From contig JOBE01000011.1 in the NCBI GenBank assembly GCA_000717735.1, positions 62,001 through 126,000 of the forward strand: DNA of 64,000 nt, given 5' to 3'. Origin of the DNA: Streptomyces griseoluteus (lineage in GTDB: Bacteria > Actinomycetota > Actinomycetes > Streptomycetales > Streptomycetaceae). Of the stretch, positions 49,684 to 58,112 are shown one piece after another (positions within the stretch are counted from its first letter, which is position 1; the number at the start of each line of letters is the position of its first letter). The translations under genes and the position numbers were made by a program. The notes under the pieces were generated by a model, which saw only the letters and a program-made list of their open reading frames with translations, was not told where the DNA came from and searched no databases.

Positions 49684-50259
49684 ATGATGTACGCGATACC
49701 CCTCGGGGACGACGGCGCGGAGCTGCGCCCGCTCGAACCGTGGCAGGCCGAGGAGTTCCTGGCGCACATGGACCGGGGACGCGAGTTCATCGGCGCGCGC
49801 AACGGGCTCCCCGACGTCGTGACCGACCTGGAGTCGAGCCGCGCCTTCCTCCGTACGTACGCCGAGAAGGCGGCCGCCGACACGGGCCGCATCCACGGCA
49901 TCTGGTCCGACGGCACCCTCGTCGGCGCGGTGATCCTCCGGACCCTGGACACCCGCGCCGGCACGGCGGAGGCGGGCTGCTGGCTGGAGCCGGCGGGCGT
50001 CGGCAAGGGCCTGGTGACCCGGGCGGCACGGGCACTCGTCGACTGGGCGATCGAGGTACGGGGCATCCACCGGGTGGAGTGGGTGGTGGCCTCCGGCAAC
50101 GAGCCCAGCATCGCGGTGGCCCGACGCCTCGGCATGACGAGGGACGGCGTCCTGAGGGAGGACTACTCCTACCGGGGCAAGCGCCACGACATGGAGGTCT
50201 GGTCGGTCCTCGCACCGGAATGGCGGGCGGCGAAGTCCGCGGAGGCGGCCGGGGGCTGA
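49684..50259 (+). CDS. GNAT N-acetyltransferase, RimJ/RimL type (191 aa)
   Basis: Acetyl-CoA binding core: ELRPLEPWQAEEFLAHMDRGREFIGA at the N-terminus, GCWLEPAGVGKGLVTRAARALVDWA (motif A, here GVGKGL) and VEWVVASGNEPSIAVARRLGMTRDGVLRE (motif B). Typical of enzymes acetylating ribosomal protein N-termini or small amines. ATG 49684 (MMYAIPLGDD) is used; ATG 49663 or 49687 are alternatives. Confidence 0.88.
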   Translation: MMYAIPLGDDGAELRPLEPWQAEEFLAHMDRGREFIGARNGLPDVVTDLESSRAFLRTYAEKAAADTGRIHGIWSDGTLVGAVILRTLDTRAGTAEAGCWLEPAGVGKGLVTRAARALVDWAIEVRGIHRVEWVVASGNEPSIAVARRLGMTRDGVLREDYSYRGKRHDMEVWSVLAPEWRAAKSAEAAGG

Positions 50260-50283
50260 GGCGGCCCGGGGGTGTGGGCGGCG

Positions 50284-50397
50284 CATAGCACCGGGTACGC
50301 GCGCGTGGGTGGGGCATAGCGCGGGGTACGCGCGCGTGGGCGGGGCGGTCGGCGGGCCCACGCGCATATAGCGCCGGGTACGCGCGCGTGGGTGGGG
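50284..50397. repeat. Three copies of a 31-33 bp repeat between convergent genes
   Basis: CATAGCxCxGGGTACGCGCG plus CGTGGG(T/C)GGGG occurs at 50284-50314, 50315-50345 (exactly tandem) and, after a 19-bp insert, at 50365-50397 with a 2-bp AT insertion. It fills most of the 190-bp gap between the GNAT gene and the convergent permease gene. Confidence 0.88.
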
Positions 50398-50449
50398 CGG
50401 TGACCCGGCTCCGACCCCGGTCACCGCCCCGTCCGTCCACCTTCGCCGG

Positions 50450-52585
50450 TCAGCGGGTCAGGCGCCACGCGGGGAGGGCCGACGCGGCGACCGCGACCGT
50501 CGCGCACGAGCCCGCCGCCGCGCTGACCGTGCCCCACGGGAGGGCCAGGGCCACCGGCGCCGACAGGGCGGCCAGGCCCGCGCCCAGGGTGCCGAGGACG
50601 AGCGCGGTCACCGCGAGGCCGAGCAGTGTGCCGATCGCGACGGCGAGCGTCGCCTCGCCCGTCACGACCCGCAGGATCTGCGCCCGGGTGGCTCCGGCGA
50701 GCCGCAGCGAGGACAGTTCCCCGCCGCGTACGGAGGTCGCCATGAGCAGCGTGTTGGCCAGGCCGATCACCGTGTAGACCAGGGCGATCCCGAGGACGAG
50801 GATCATGCCGAGCCGGTTCTGCGGGTTGCCGCCCTCCCGGTGCCCCGTGGCGGCCCACGCGTCGGCGGACCTGACGGCGCCGCCGCTCGCCTCCAGGGCC
50901 CGGACCGTGGCCGTACCGCCGCCGCGCGCGTCGATCCGGTCGGGGGCGGAGCCGGGCGCGTTCGCCCGGGTGACGTACGGCCCGTTGTCGCCCGTCCCCA
51001 GGGCGAGGACGGCCGCCACCCGGAGCCGTACGGGTCCGGTCCCGTCCGCGCGCCAGACCTCGACGGTCTCGCCCACCCAGTGCCGTTCGAACTCCTCGTT
51101 GACCACGATCGACCGGTCGTCGAGGTCCCGCAGGTCGCCGGCGACCACGGGCAGCCGGGCCACGTCGGCGAAGGCCGCCGGGTCGGCCACCGCCCGCGCC
51201 TGGTACTTCACGACGGTCTCGGCCCCGTCCCGTACGAACACGGAGGTCGTCCCGGTCGCCGAGACGACGGCTCCGGGCGGGGCCGTCACCGGCTTCAGAC
51301 CGTCGCCGGCGACGACGTACTCGGCGGCCGTCTGCTCCCGCGCCTCGACCCCCTTCGTCCGCGTGACGCTCGTCGCCGACCCGAAGAGCGTCCCGGCGAG
51401 CGCCACGGTCACGAGGACGGGCGCGGCGACGGCGGCGGTACGGCGTACGGAGGCCGCGCTGTTCTCCCGTACCAGCGTCCCCACCGCGCCCCGCAGCCGC
51501 AGCAGCCGGGCCACCGGCCGGACGAGCAGCGGGGAGAGCAGGGCGACACCGGTGATCAGGAGCATCGGAAGGGTCGTGTACGTCTTCCGCTTGAGCAGCG
51601 CTGACGGCTCGGTGGCGTACGTCCAGACCAGGAGCCCCAGACCGGACAGGAGCAGGCCCGTACCGAGGAGGGCGCGGCCGAGCGGCAGGGTGTCGGCGTC
51701 GACGTCCGCCTCGCGGAGCGCCGCCGTCGGTCCGACCTTCCCGGCGCGCCGGGAGGCGGCCACGGCTCCGGCGAGGGCGACGGTCACACCCGTCCAGAAG
51801 GCGGCGTGGAAGGGCCAGGTCGCCCCGCCGACCGCGAACCACCCGGGCGCCAGACCGCCGTCGACCAGGGCCCTGGCGAGCAGGGGCGCCCCCAGGGCGC
51901 CGAGCGCGCACCCGGCGGCGGAGGCGAGCACGCCGAGGGCCGCGGCTTCGGCGAGGAGGAGCCGCCGGATCTGGCCCGGGGTGGCCCCGGCGGTCCTGAG
52001 CAGCCCGAACTCGCGCCGGCGCAGTGCCACGGCGAACGCGAAGGTGGAGGCGACGACGAAGACCGAGACGAAGGCGGTGACGCCGCCGGAGGTGCCGAGC
52101 AGGGCGTTGAGGGCGACGAGCGCGGCGGCGTCCCGCTCGGGGTCGGGGTCGGCGCGGACCCGGTCGGCGCCGGTGAGGACCTGGGCGCGGTCGCCCACGA
52201 GGGCCCGGACCTCGGCGGCGGGGGCGTTGACGCCGACGGCGTCGGGGCGGCCGGAATCGGGGCGGTCGGCGTCCGAGGGGGTGACCGTCCAGCGGGCGTG
52301 CAGCTCGCGGAGCACGTCTTTGTCCACAGGCTGTGGATGATCGAGCCGCCGCTCCACGGACACGGTCGACGGCCCGCGCCGCACGTCGAGCGTCAGCCGG
52401 TCCTGACCCTGCACCACGACGGGCGAGGAGGCGAATCGCTGCGGAGAACGTTCGGGCGCGTGAAATGTGGCGGAGAGTCCGAGCCCCATGGTGGCGAGCA
52501 GCCCGACACCGAGGGCGAGCGCGACGAAACCCCCGAGGAAGGAGGCCCAGCGGGCCCGTAGCCCGGAGAGGACGACGGTCAGCAC
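50450..52585 (-). CDS. FtsX-like ABC permease (711 aa)
   Basis: Two FtsX domains: about 155-270 (ALLGTSGGVTAFVSVFVVASTFAFAVALRRREFGLLRTAGATPGQIRRLLLAEAA) and about 590-700 (LGMILVLGIALVYTVIGLANTLLMATSVRGGELSSLRLAGATRAQILRVVTGEA). The LRRREFGLLRTAGAT and ELSSLRLAGAT segments are the coupling helices that touch the ATPase. ~10 membrane helices. Overlaps the end of the ATPase gene by 7 bp. Confidence 0.9.
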   Translation of the reverse strand: MLTVVLSGLRARWASFLGGFVALALGVGLLATMGLGLSATFHAPERSPQRFASSPVVVQGQDRLTLDVRRGPSTVSVERRLDHPQPVDKDVLRELHARWTVTPSDADRPDSGRPDAVGVNAPAAEVRALVGDRAQVLTGADRVRADPDPERDAAALVALNALLGTSGGVTAFVSVFVVASTFAFAVALRRREFGLLRTAGATPGQIRRLLLAEAAALGVLASAAGCALGALGAPLLARALVDGGLAPGWFAVGGATWPFHAAFWTGVTVALAGAVAASRRAGKVGPTAALREADVDADTLPLGRALLGTGLLLSGLGLLVWTYATEPSALLKRKTYTTLPMLLITGVALLSPLLVRPVARLLRLRGAVGTLVRENSAASVRRTAAVAAPVLVTVALAGTLFGSATSVTRTKGVEAREQTAAEYVVAGDGLKPVTAPPGAVVSATGTTSVFVRDGAETVVKYQARAVADPAAFADVARLPVVAGDLRDLDDRSIVVNEEFERHWVGETVEVWRADGTGPVRLRVAAVLALGTGDNGPYVTRANAPGSAPDRIDARGGGTATVRALEASGGAVRSADAWAATGHREGGNPQNRLGMILVLGIALVYTVIGLANTLLMATSVRGGELSSLRLAGATRAQILRVVTGEATLAVAIGTLLGLAVTALVLGTLGAGLAALSAPVALALPWGTVSAAAGSCATVAVAASALPAWRLTR

Positions 52586-53484
52586 GAGGACCTCCGGCCG
52601 GTGGTGGAAGGGGAGGCGGGCGTGCCGGTCGGGGTGGCCGTTCCGGGGGAGGCGGACGTCCCGATCGACGTGAGCGCGGCGATCGAGGTGGCCGTCCTGG
52701 GCGAGGCGGGTGCTCCGGATGCGGTCGCCGAGGTCGCCGTCCCCGTCTCAAGGGCCGTCATCCGGGCCGTGACCGTCTCCACGGTCGGAGCCCGCAGCTC
52801 GCCCGCCACGCGGCCGTCCACCAGGAAGACCACCCGGTCCGCGCGGGCCGCCGCCACCGGATCGTGGGTGACCATGACGATCGTCTGCCCGTCGCGGTCG
52901 ACGAGCTCCCGCAGCATGTCGAGCACCTCGCGGCTCGTCGTCGAGTCGAGCGCGCCGGTCGGCTCGTCGCCGAAGAGGACGGCAGGCCGGGTGATCAACG
53001 CCCGGGCGATGGCGACCCGTTGCTGCTGCCCGCCGGACAGCTCGCCGGGCCGGTGCCGCTCCCGCCCCGCGAGACCGACGCGGGCCAGCGCCTCCCGTAC
53101 CTCCGTACGGGACGGGCGGCGGCCGGCGAGCCGGAGGGGCAGGGCCACGTTCTGCGCGGCCGTGAGCGCGGGCAGCAGGTTGAAGGACTGGAAGACGAAG
53201 CCGATCCGGTCCCGCCGCAGCAGGGTCAGACGCCGCTCGCCGAGCCCTTCGAGAGAGGTGCCGCCGACCTCCACCCGCCCTGCGGTGGGCCGGTCGAGCC
53301 CGGCCGCGCACTGGAGCAGCGTGGACTTGCCGGAACCCGAGGGGCCCATGACGGCGGTGAAGGTACCGGCGTGGAAGTCGAGGTCGACGCCGTCGAGGGC
53401 GCGGACGTCCCGGTGGTGCCGGGTGAGCCCGCGGAGCCGTACGGCGGGGGCGGTGGCGCTGGCGCTGGCAGCGGTCGTGGTCAT
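52579..53484 (-). CDS. ABC transporter ATP-binding protein, MacB type, with Ser/Thr/Ala tail (301 aa)
   Basis: Walker [16 protein letters not shown]-loop GFVFQSFNLLPALTA, signature [18 protein letters not shown], Walker B VLFGDEPTGALDSTT, H-loop [10 protein letters not shown]. After the normal end of the domain (about residue 235) there is a ~60-residue tail of Ala, Thr, Ser and Pro (TATSATASGAPASPRTATS...) not usual for ABC ATPases and encoded by imperfect repeats. First gene of the operon with the FtsX permease. Confidence 0.9.
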   Translation of the reverse strand: MTTTAASASATAPAVRLRGLTRHHRDVRALDGVDLDFHAGTFTAVMGPSGSGKSTLLQCAAGLDRPTAGRVEVGGTSLEGLGERRLTLLRRDRIGFVFQSFNLLPALTAAQNVALPLRLAGRRPSRTEVREALARVGLAGRERHRPGELSGGQQQRVAIARALITRPAVLFGDEPTGALDSTTSREVLDMLRELVDRDGQTIVMVTHDPVAAARADRVVFLVDGRVAGELRAPTVETVTARMTALETGTATSATASGAPASPRTATSIAALTSIGTSASPGTATPTGTPASPSTTGRRSSC

Positions 53485-53554
53485 GCCCCAAGCGAACCGT
53501 TTCCGCCGCCCGCGATCACGACCACTGCCGGGTGTCCGCGAGGTAGGCCTGGCC

Positions 53555-54373
53555 CTACCCCTCCCGTACGGCCTTCACGAACACGTCGAGCGCGTCGAGG
53601 GGTTCGCGACCGCCGAGCAGCGCCCGCAGATCGCTCTCGACGCCCGTACCGTCCATGAAGCCGTGGGCGATGGCCGAGTACGTGCTCGCCACCATCGGCA
53701 CCTGGAAGGGCACGGCCCCGGAGGCCGCGACGGTGGCGCGGGCGTCCGCGAGGGTGCCGGGGGCGTACGTGGCCCCCAGGGCCGCCGCGAGGTCGGCGCC
53801 GCCGAGGGGGCGCTCGCCCACGAGCTCGTACACCCGGTTCCGGTGGGCGGCCGGGTCCGTCGCCACGTACACCGCGACGTCGGCGAGGTCGGCGCGGGCG
53901 ACGGCGGCGAGCCGGCCCTCGCCGAGGGGGCCGGTGATGCGGTTGTCGGCGTCGGGCGTGGCGATCCAGGTGAGGAACTCGGCGTAGAGGCCGTTGCGGA
54001 GGATCGTCCAGTCGAGGGTCGTGGAGCACCGCAGCCGCCGCTCGGTCCAGCGGTGTGCGAGCGCGTACGTGAGGTGGTCGCCGTCGCCGGAGAGGCTCGT
54101 GTAGACGACGTGCCGGACGCCCGCCCGCTCGGCGGCCGAGATCGCGGCCCCGTGACGGGCGACGACCGTGTCGTCCTCGCCGTAGCCGGCGGATATCAGC
54201 AGGAGCGTGTCCACTCCGGCGAAGGCCGCCGGGAGGGTCTCGGGCGCGTCGAAGTCGAGGCGGCGGGTGCCGGGCAGCCCCGCGCGCGTACCGAGGACGA
54301 CGTCGGCACGGCCGGTGAGCCGTTCGGCGACGAGCGAGCCGAGGGCGCCGGAGACGCCGGTGACGAGCAGCAT
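53555..54373 (-). CDS. NmrA/SDR-like NAD(P)-binding protein (272 aa)
   Basis: N-terminal MLLVTGVSGALGSLVAERL is the glycine-rich nucleotide-binding loop (GxxGxxG) of atypical short-chain dehydrogenases; WTILRNGLYAEFL matches the NmrA/QOR2-type family with no catalytic YxxxK. Divergent from an HxlR-type regulator with a 73-bp gap, a pairing typical of QorR-like regulators with quinone reductases. Confidence 0.88.
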   Translation of the reverse strand: MLLVTGVSGALGSLVAERLTGRADVVLGTRAGLPGTRRLDFDAPETLPAAFAGVDTLLLISAGYGEDDTVVARHGAAISAAERAGVRHVVYTSLSGDGDHLTYALAHRWTERRLRCSTTLDWTILRNGLYAEFLTWIATPDADNRITGPLGEGRLAAVARADLADVAVYVATDPAAHRNRVYELVGERPLGGADLAAALGATYAPGTLADARATVAASGAVPFQVPMVASTYSAIAHGFMDGTGVESDLRALLGGREPLDALDVFVKAVREG

Positions 54374-54392
54374 GGTTTCCCCCGAGGGTCGT

Positions 54393-54408
54393 GATGGCTG
54401 AGACCATC
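54393..54408. promoter_or_regulatory. Candidate HxlR operator
   Basis: GATGG (54393-54397) and CCATC (54404-54408) form an inverted repeat with a 6-base spacer, centred in the 73-bp region between the divergent NmrA and HxlR genes, where a shared operator would be expected. Confidence 0.45.
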
Positions 54409-54446
54409 GTGGGGGGACGGGGAAGATCGCGGAAGGAGGCACATTG

Positions 54447-54920
54447 ATGTCGGAGGGGCACACGGAGGTAACCACCGAGCCCTTGGTGAGCTGTGCCGAG
54501 GACTGCGGGGTACGGGACGTGCAGGACCGGCTCGGCGGCAAGTGGAGCGTGTTCGTCGTCGTCGAACTCGCCGCCGGCGCGAGGCGGTTCAGGGAACTGC
54601 AGCGGCTGGTCACGGGCATCTCGCAGCGGATGCTGACCCTGACGCTGCGCCGCCTCGAACGGGACGGCCTCGTCTCGCGGACGGTGTACCCGACGACGCC
54701 GCCGCAGGTGGAGTACGCGCTGACGGAGACCGGGCGCAGCATGACCCACCTGATCAAGCAGCTCGTGGACTGGTCGCTCGACCACCGCGCGGTGATCGCC
54801 CGCTCGCGCGAGCAGTGGGACGCGAGGGACGCAGGAGGCGCGACGACGGGCGCGATGACGGGTACGGCGACGGACGCGATGACGGGTACGGCGACGGGCA
54901 CGACGAGGGGTACGGAGTGA
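54447..54920 (+). CDS. HxlR-family transcriptional regulator (157 aa)
   Basis: Winged HTH: CGVRDVQDRLGGKWSVFVVVELAAGARRFRELQRLVTGISQRMLTLTLRRLERDGLVSRTVYPTTPPQVEYALTETGRSM. Cysteines at about 17 and 21 (SCAEDCG) are where HxlR-type proteins sense electrophiles, quinones or disulfide stress. The C-terminal 30 residues are a repeat (TGAMTGTATDAMTGTATGT) without parallel in the family. AAGGAGG 7 bases before ATG 54447 decides the start over TTG 54444. Confidence 0.9.
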   Translation: MSEGHTEVTTEPLVSCAEDCGVRDVQDRLGGKWSVFVVVELAAGARRFRELQRLVTGISQRMLTLTLRRLERDGLVSRTVYPTTPPQVEYALTETGRSMTHLIKQLVDWSLDHRAVIARSREQWDARDAGGATTGAMTGTATDAMTGTATGTTRGTE

Positions 54921-56047
54921 GTACGGGCGACGGCACGACCATCGGCAAGGCCTTCGAGGCCCTGTACGCGAGCGACGACGGGTCGCTCGACACGGCGGCG
55001 TCGCTGCTGGCCGCCGACCCGGGCGCGGACGCGGAACGGACGCGGCGGGGCGAGGAGTTCGTCCGCACGCTGTGGACGAGGGGCTGGCAGCCGGCGGACG
55101 TCGTCCGGATGGCGCGCCGTGACCTGTCGGACGAGCACGTCCAGGTCCTCACCGGCCTGATCCGGTCCGAGACGGCCCGGTACGGGACCCTGCCGCGCCG
55201 CTGGCAGGCCCAGCTCGACGCGCTCGACGCGGTACCCACGCGGCCGACGGACCGCTTCTCGTACGCGACGACCGTCCTGGAGCTGTACCGGCTCCTGGTC
55301 CGGCTGCCGCGCCTGGACGCCGTCGGCCCCGTCCCGGGCGAGACGCTGCCGCCGGCGGCGGCCGGGGAGCCCCGGATGCTCAGCCGGATCAGGGCGCTGC
55401 TCGCGAAGGCGGAGGCGACCGGGTACCCGGAGGAGGCGGAGGCGCTCACCGCCAAGGCGCAGGAGCTGATGGCCCGGCACAGCCTGGACGAGGTGACGCT
55501 CGCGGCGGGGGCGCCGTCGCCGGAGACGCCGGGGGCGATCAGGATCGGGGTCGAGCCGCCGTACGAGCAGGCGAAGGCGATCCTCCTCGACGCGGTGGCG
55601 ACGGCGAACCACTGCCGGGCGGTGTGGAACGAGGCGTACGGCTTCTCGACGGTGGTCGGCTTCGAGGGGGACCTCGACCCGGTGGAACTGCTGTACACGT
55701 CGCTGCTGGTGCAGGGGACGGCGGCGATGACGCGGGCGGAGGCGGAGCAGCGGGCCGGCGGACGCAAGCGCACGAAGTCCTTCCGGCAGTCCTTCCTGCT
55801 GGCGTACGCGAACCGGCTCGGCACCCGCCTCTCGACGACGTCCCGCCGGGTCGCCGCCGAGACCCCGACCCTCCTCCCGGCCCTGGCCTCCCGGGACCTC
55901 GCGGTCACCACCCGGACGGACGAACTCTTCCCGGAAACCCGCGCGACCCGGGTCAGGGCGGCCTGGGACGAGGCGGGCTGGACACACGGCGCATCGGCAG
56001 CGGACAGAGCGGGCCTCCACCCGGGCCGCCGGGGCGTAGAGGGCTGA
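54917..56047 (+). CDS. DUF2786 domain protein (376 aa)
   Basis: The DUF2786 helix pair is at about 150-190 (RMLSRIRALLAKAEATGYPEEAEALTAKAQELMARHSLDEV). The flanking parts (a helical N-terminus and a C-terminal part with AILLDAVATANHCRAVWNEAYGFSTVVGFEGDLDPVELLYTSLLVQGTAAM) are shared by streptomycete and phage homologues of unknown function. GTG start overlaps the HxlR stop (GTGA), so expression follows that gene. Confidence 0.85.
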   Translation: MSTGDGTTIGKAFEALYASDDGSLDTAASLLAADPGADAERTRRGEEFVRTLWTRGWQPADVVRMARRDLSDEHVQVLTGLIRSETARYGTLPRRWQAQLDALDAVPTRPTDRFSYATTVLELYRLLVRLPRLDAVGPVPGETLPPAAAGEPRMLSRIRALLAKAEATGYPEEAEALTAKAQELMARHSLDEVTLAAGAPSPETPGAIRIGVEPPYEQAKAILLDAVATANHCRAVWNEAYGFSTVVGFEGDLDPVELLYTSLLVQGTAAMTRAEAEQRAGGRKRTKSFRQSFLLAYANRLGTRLSTTSRRVAAETPTLLPALASRDLAVTTRTDELFPETRATRVRAAWDEAGWTHGASAADRAGLHPGRRGVEG

Positions 56048-56074
56048 CGGGGGCCGGTCGGGGGGCCTTCCCCC

Positions 56075-56239
56075 GGGACCAGCAGCGCCGGGACCAGCAC
56101 CGGCGGGACCAGCACCGGCGGGACCAGCACCGGCGGAACCCGCACCGGCGGAACCCGCACCGGCGGAACCGGCACCGCCGGGACCAGCGCCGGCGGAAGC
56201 CGCACCGGCGGGACCAGCGGCGCCGGAAGCCGCATCGCC
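56075..56239. repeat. 15-bp minisatellite, 11 units
   Basis: Units of GGGACCAGCACCGGC and variants (GGAACCCGCACCGGC, GGAAGCCGCACCGGC and others) run head to tail from 56075 with an exact 15-bp period and no slippage. Three consecutive units (56090-56134) are identical. Either strand can be read as protein (Arg-rich or Val-Pro-rich) but neither looks like a real gene product. Confidence 0.92.
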
Positions 56240-56283
56240 CCCGCCTTCCGCCGGGGCGCAGCGCCCACCGAGCCCTGGTCGGG

Positions 56284-57078
56284 GTGGCCCTCGCGACGGC
56301 GGTGGTGCGGTCGGCGGACCCGGGCACGTACCTGTCGGCGGCGCTCGCGGTGGTGTGCGCCTTCGCGATGTACCTGCTGATGCGGACGGGGTACGCGGCC
56401 GGTCAGGTCTTCGTCGCCGCGTACGTCGTGTTCCTTCTCGGCATGGAGGGTGCCGGCCTGACCCAGACCGTGCGGGACCGGGTGACGCTGACCCTGCTCG
56501 GTGGGATCTTCGCGATGCTCGCGTACGCCGTCTACCCGGCCTGGGAGACGCCCAGGCTGCGCGGCCGGCTCGCGGACTGGCTGGCGTCGGTCGGCCGGTA
56601 CGCGGCGGTCGTCACGGCGCGGTACGCCGATCCGGCGGGTACGGGCAGCCCCGACGTACGGGAGGCGCTCCTCGACACCCGCGCGGCCAGGATCGCCTGG
56701 CAGGAGGCCGTGGAGCGCGCGACGCACGAACCGGTACGGCACCGGGGCCTCTCGCACGCGGCGGTGGAGCAGGCAGACCACGCGCTCGCGGAGTTCGGGC
56801 GGGTGGCGATGCTCCTGGAGGCACATCTGCCGGAGCACGGCGCTCCGCCCCTGCCGCCCGCCGCGACCCTCGCGGAGTCCCTGCACCGGGCGACGGAACG
56901 GGGCGCCAAGGAGGTACGGGAGCGCAAGGAGCCGCACTGGGACGACCTGCGCGAGACGCTGGACGCCTGGTCGGACGACCCGCCGGACCACTTCCTGCTG
57001 CACAAGGGCGCCACGTTGCTTCTGGAGGCCCTGGACGAGGTCACGACGGCACTGATGGAGTCCACGCGCGCCCGGTGA
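56284..57078 (+). pseudogene. C-terminal fragment of a FUSC (fusaric acid resistance-like) membrane protein
   Basis: The reading frame matches only the second half of FUSC transporters: VALATAVVRSADPGTYLSAALAVVCAFAMYLLMRTGYAAGQVFVAAYVVFLLG, then LLGGIFAMLAYAVYPAWETPRLRGRLADWL and the cytoplasmic helical end. The N-terminal membrane half (~350 residues) is absent; upstream is the minisatellite. GTG 56284 would start inside a membrane helix. A remnant, or a fragment resulting from repeat-driven deletion. Confidence 0.7.
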
Positions 57079-57156
57079 GGCCGGCGGGTCCTGTCCCGGC
57101 CGGTCAGTCGCCTGCGGGCCTGCGCGGAGCCCGCGGCCCCACCAGGCGGCCGCCCC

Positions 57157-57462
57157 TCACCAAGAAGCCTTGCGCACCCCCGGAAGGAACCCCGCGTGCG
57201 CCTGCCCCCTGACCCGGACCCTGGACAGGCCGAACTTCCGCAGGTGGCCGCGCGGGCGGCCGTCCACGGCGTCGCGGTTGCGGATCCGGGTGGCGCTCGC
57301 GTCCCGGGGCTGGCGGTTCAGTTCGCGCACCGCCGCCTCGCGTTCCTCGGCGGGGGTGCCGGGGCGGCGGATGGTCTCCTTGAGCTCGGCCCGCCGCTCG
57401 GCGTACCGCGCCACGACCGTCTTCCGGTGCTCGTTGCGTGCGATCTTGCTGCGCTTGGCCAT
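57157..57462 (-). CDS. rpsN: Zinc-independent 30S ribosomal protein S14 (101 aa)
   Basis: [24 protein letters not shown] ... [43 protein letters not shown] is the long S14 form lacking the CXXC-X12-CXXC zinc motif of the primary actinobacterial S14. Such paralogues replace zinc-containing proteins when zinc is scarce. Its ATG overlaps the rpmB stop by one base, so the two are co-translated. Confidence 0.95.
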   Translation of the reverse strand: MAKRSKIARNEHRKTVVARYAERRAELKETIRRPGTPAEEREAAVRELNRQPRDASATRIRNRDAVDGRPRGHLRKFGLSRVRVRGQAHAGFLPGVRKASW

Positions 57463-57698
57463 CAGACCTTCCCTCCGCGCGCCCGGATGCGGGCCACGGC
57501 GGCCTCGACGCCGATGGTGTCGACGGTCTTGATCGCGCGGGCGCTGAGGGTGAGCCGGACGTATCGGCCCTCGCCGGGCAGCCAGTAGCGCTTGTGCTGG
57601 ATGTTGGGGTCGAAGCGGCGTGAGGTGCGCCGGTGGGAGTGCGAGATCCGGTTGCCGAATCCGGGGCGCGCTCCGGTCAGCTGGCAGTGGGCGGACAC
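57462..57698 (-). CDS. rpmB: Zinc-independent 50S ribosomal protein L28 (78 aa)
   Basis: [41 protein letters not shown] is the L28 core with a single cysteine instead of the two CXXC pairs of the zinc form. GTG start 57698. First gene of the minus-strand rpmB-rpsN operon, divergent from rpmG across the Zur-like site. Confidence 0.95.
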   Translation of the reverse strand: MSAHCQLTGARPGFGNRISHSHRRTSRRFDPNIQHKRYWLPGEGRYVRLTLSARAIKTVDTIGVEAAVARIRARGGKV

Positions 57699-57727
57699 GG
57701 GTGACCTACCTCTCCGTCGAGACATTA

Positions 57728-57746
57728 GAAAATGGGAACCATTTTC
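57728..57746. promoter_or_regulatory. Zur box between rpmB-rpsN and rpmG
   Basis: GAAAATGG and CCATTTTC are perfect 8-bp arms around GAA, in an AT-rich island of an otherwise very GC-rich sequence. It resembles the known actinobacterial Zur operator (core ATGAAAATGATTTTCAT-like). It lies 30 bp from the rpmB start and 16 bp from the rpmG start, so one Zur dimer pair could block both promoters. Confidence 0.88.
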
Positions 57747-57762
57747 ATTTACTCTACACACC

Positions 57763-57927
57763 ATGGCACGCAACGAACTCCGCCCCGTCATCAAGCTCCG
57801 GTCCACAGCCGGTACCGGATTCACCTACGTCACGCGGAAGAACCGCCGCAACGACCCCGACCGCCTCACCCTGCGCAAGTTCGACCCGATCGTGCGCCGG
57901 CACGTCGACTTCAGGGAGGAGCGCTGA
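57763..57927 (+). CDS. rpmG: Zinc-independent 50S ribosomal protein L33 (54 aa)
   Basis: [54 protein letters not shown] is a full-length L33 with no cysteine (the zinc form has two CXXC). Third member of the zinc-saving set. No clear Shine-Dalgarno is visible (upstream TCTACACACC). Confidence 0.95.
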   Translation: MARNELRPVIKLRSTAGTGFTYVTRKNRRNDPDRLTLRKFDPIVRRHVDFREER

Positions 57928-58020
57928 CCGTCCCGACGGGCCCCCTGTCGGCGCGCCCCGCGCCGCTCTCACTTACCGGCGGGTAGCACGCTGAGTCGCG
58001 TAGCCACTACGCCACCCCCC

Positions 58021-58045
58021 GTGCACGTGCATCTGCTCATGCATC
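58021..58045 (+). promoter_or_regulatory. 25-bp element (copy A) upstream of the DUF397 gene
   Basis: Consists of GTGCACGTGCATCTGC followed, after 3 bases, by TGCATC. It contains the palindrome TGCACGTGCA. A consensus -10 (TATGAT, 58063-58068) lies 17 bases downstream, so the element covers the -35 region of the DUF397 gene. A near-identical copy lies inverted at 59055-59079. Confidence 0.7.
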
Positions 58046-58062
58046 GACTTGGTGAACACGGC

Positions 58063-58068
58063 TATGAT
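58063..58068 (+). promoter_or_regulatory. -10 element TATGAT of the DUF397 gene
   Basis: TATGAT in an AT-richer stretch, 44 bases before the GTG start. No canonical -35; that position is occupied by the shared 25-bp element, suggesting activator dependence. Confidence 0.5.
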
Positions 58069-58112
58069 CCGAGGAAGTTGACTACTGCACCACGCAACTC
58101 GGGGAGCTACCA

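Noticed and set aside
56075..56239. CRISPR array
   Set aside because: The 15-bp units abut without spacers.
56041..56283. Coding extension of the FUSC fragment through the minisatellite
   Set aside because: The frame would encode an Arg-His-Arg repeat with no similarity to FUSC N-termini, followed directly by a membrane helix.
58021..58045. CRISPR-like or iteron interpretation of the 25-bp element
   Set aside because: Only two copies are found 1 kb apart in opposite orientation, each beside a promoter; a regulatory site is simpler.
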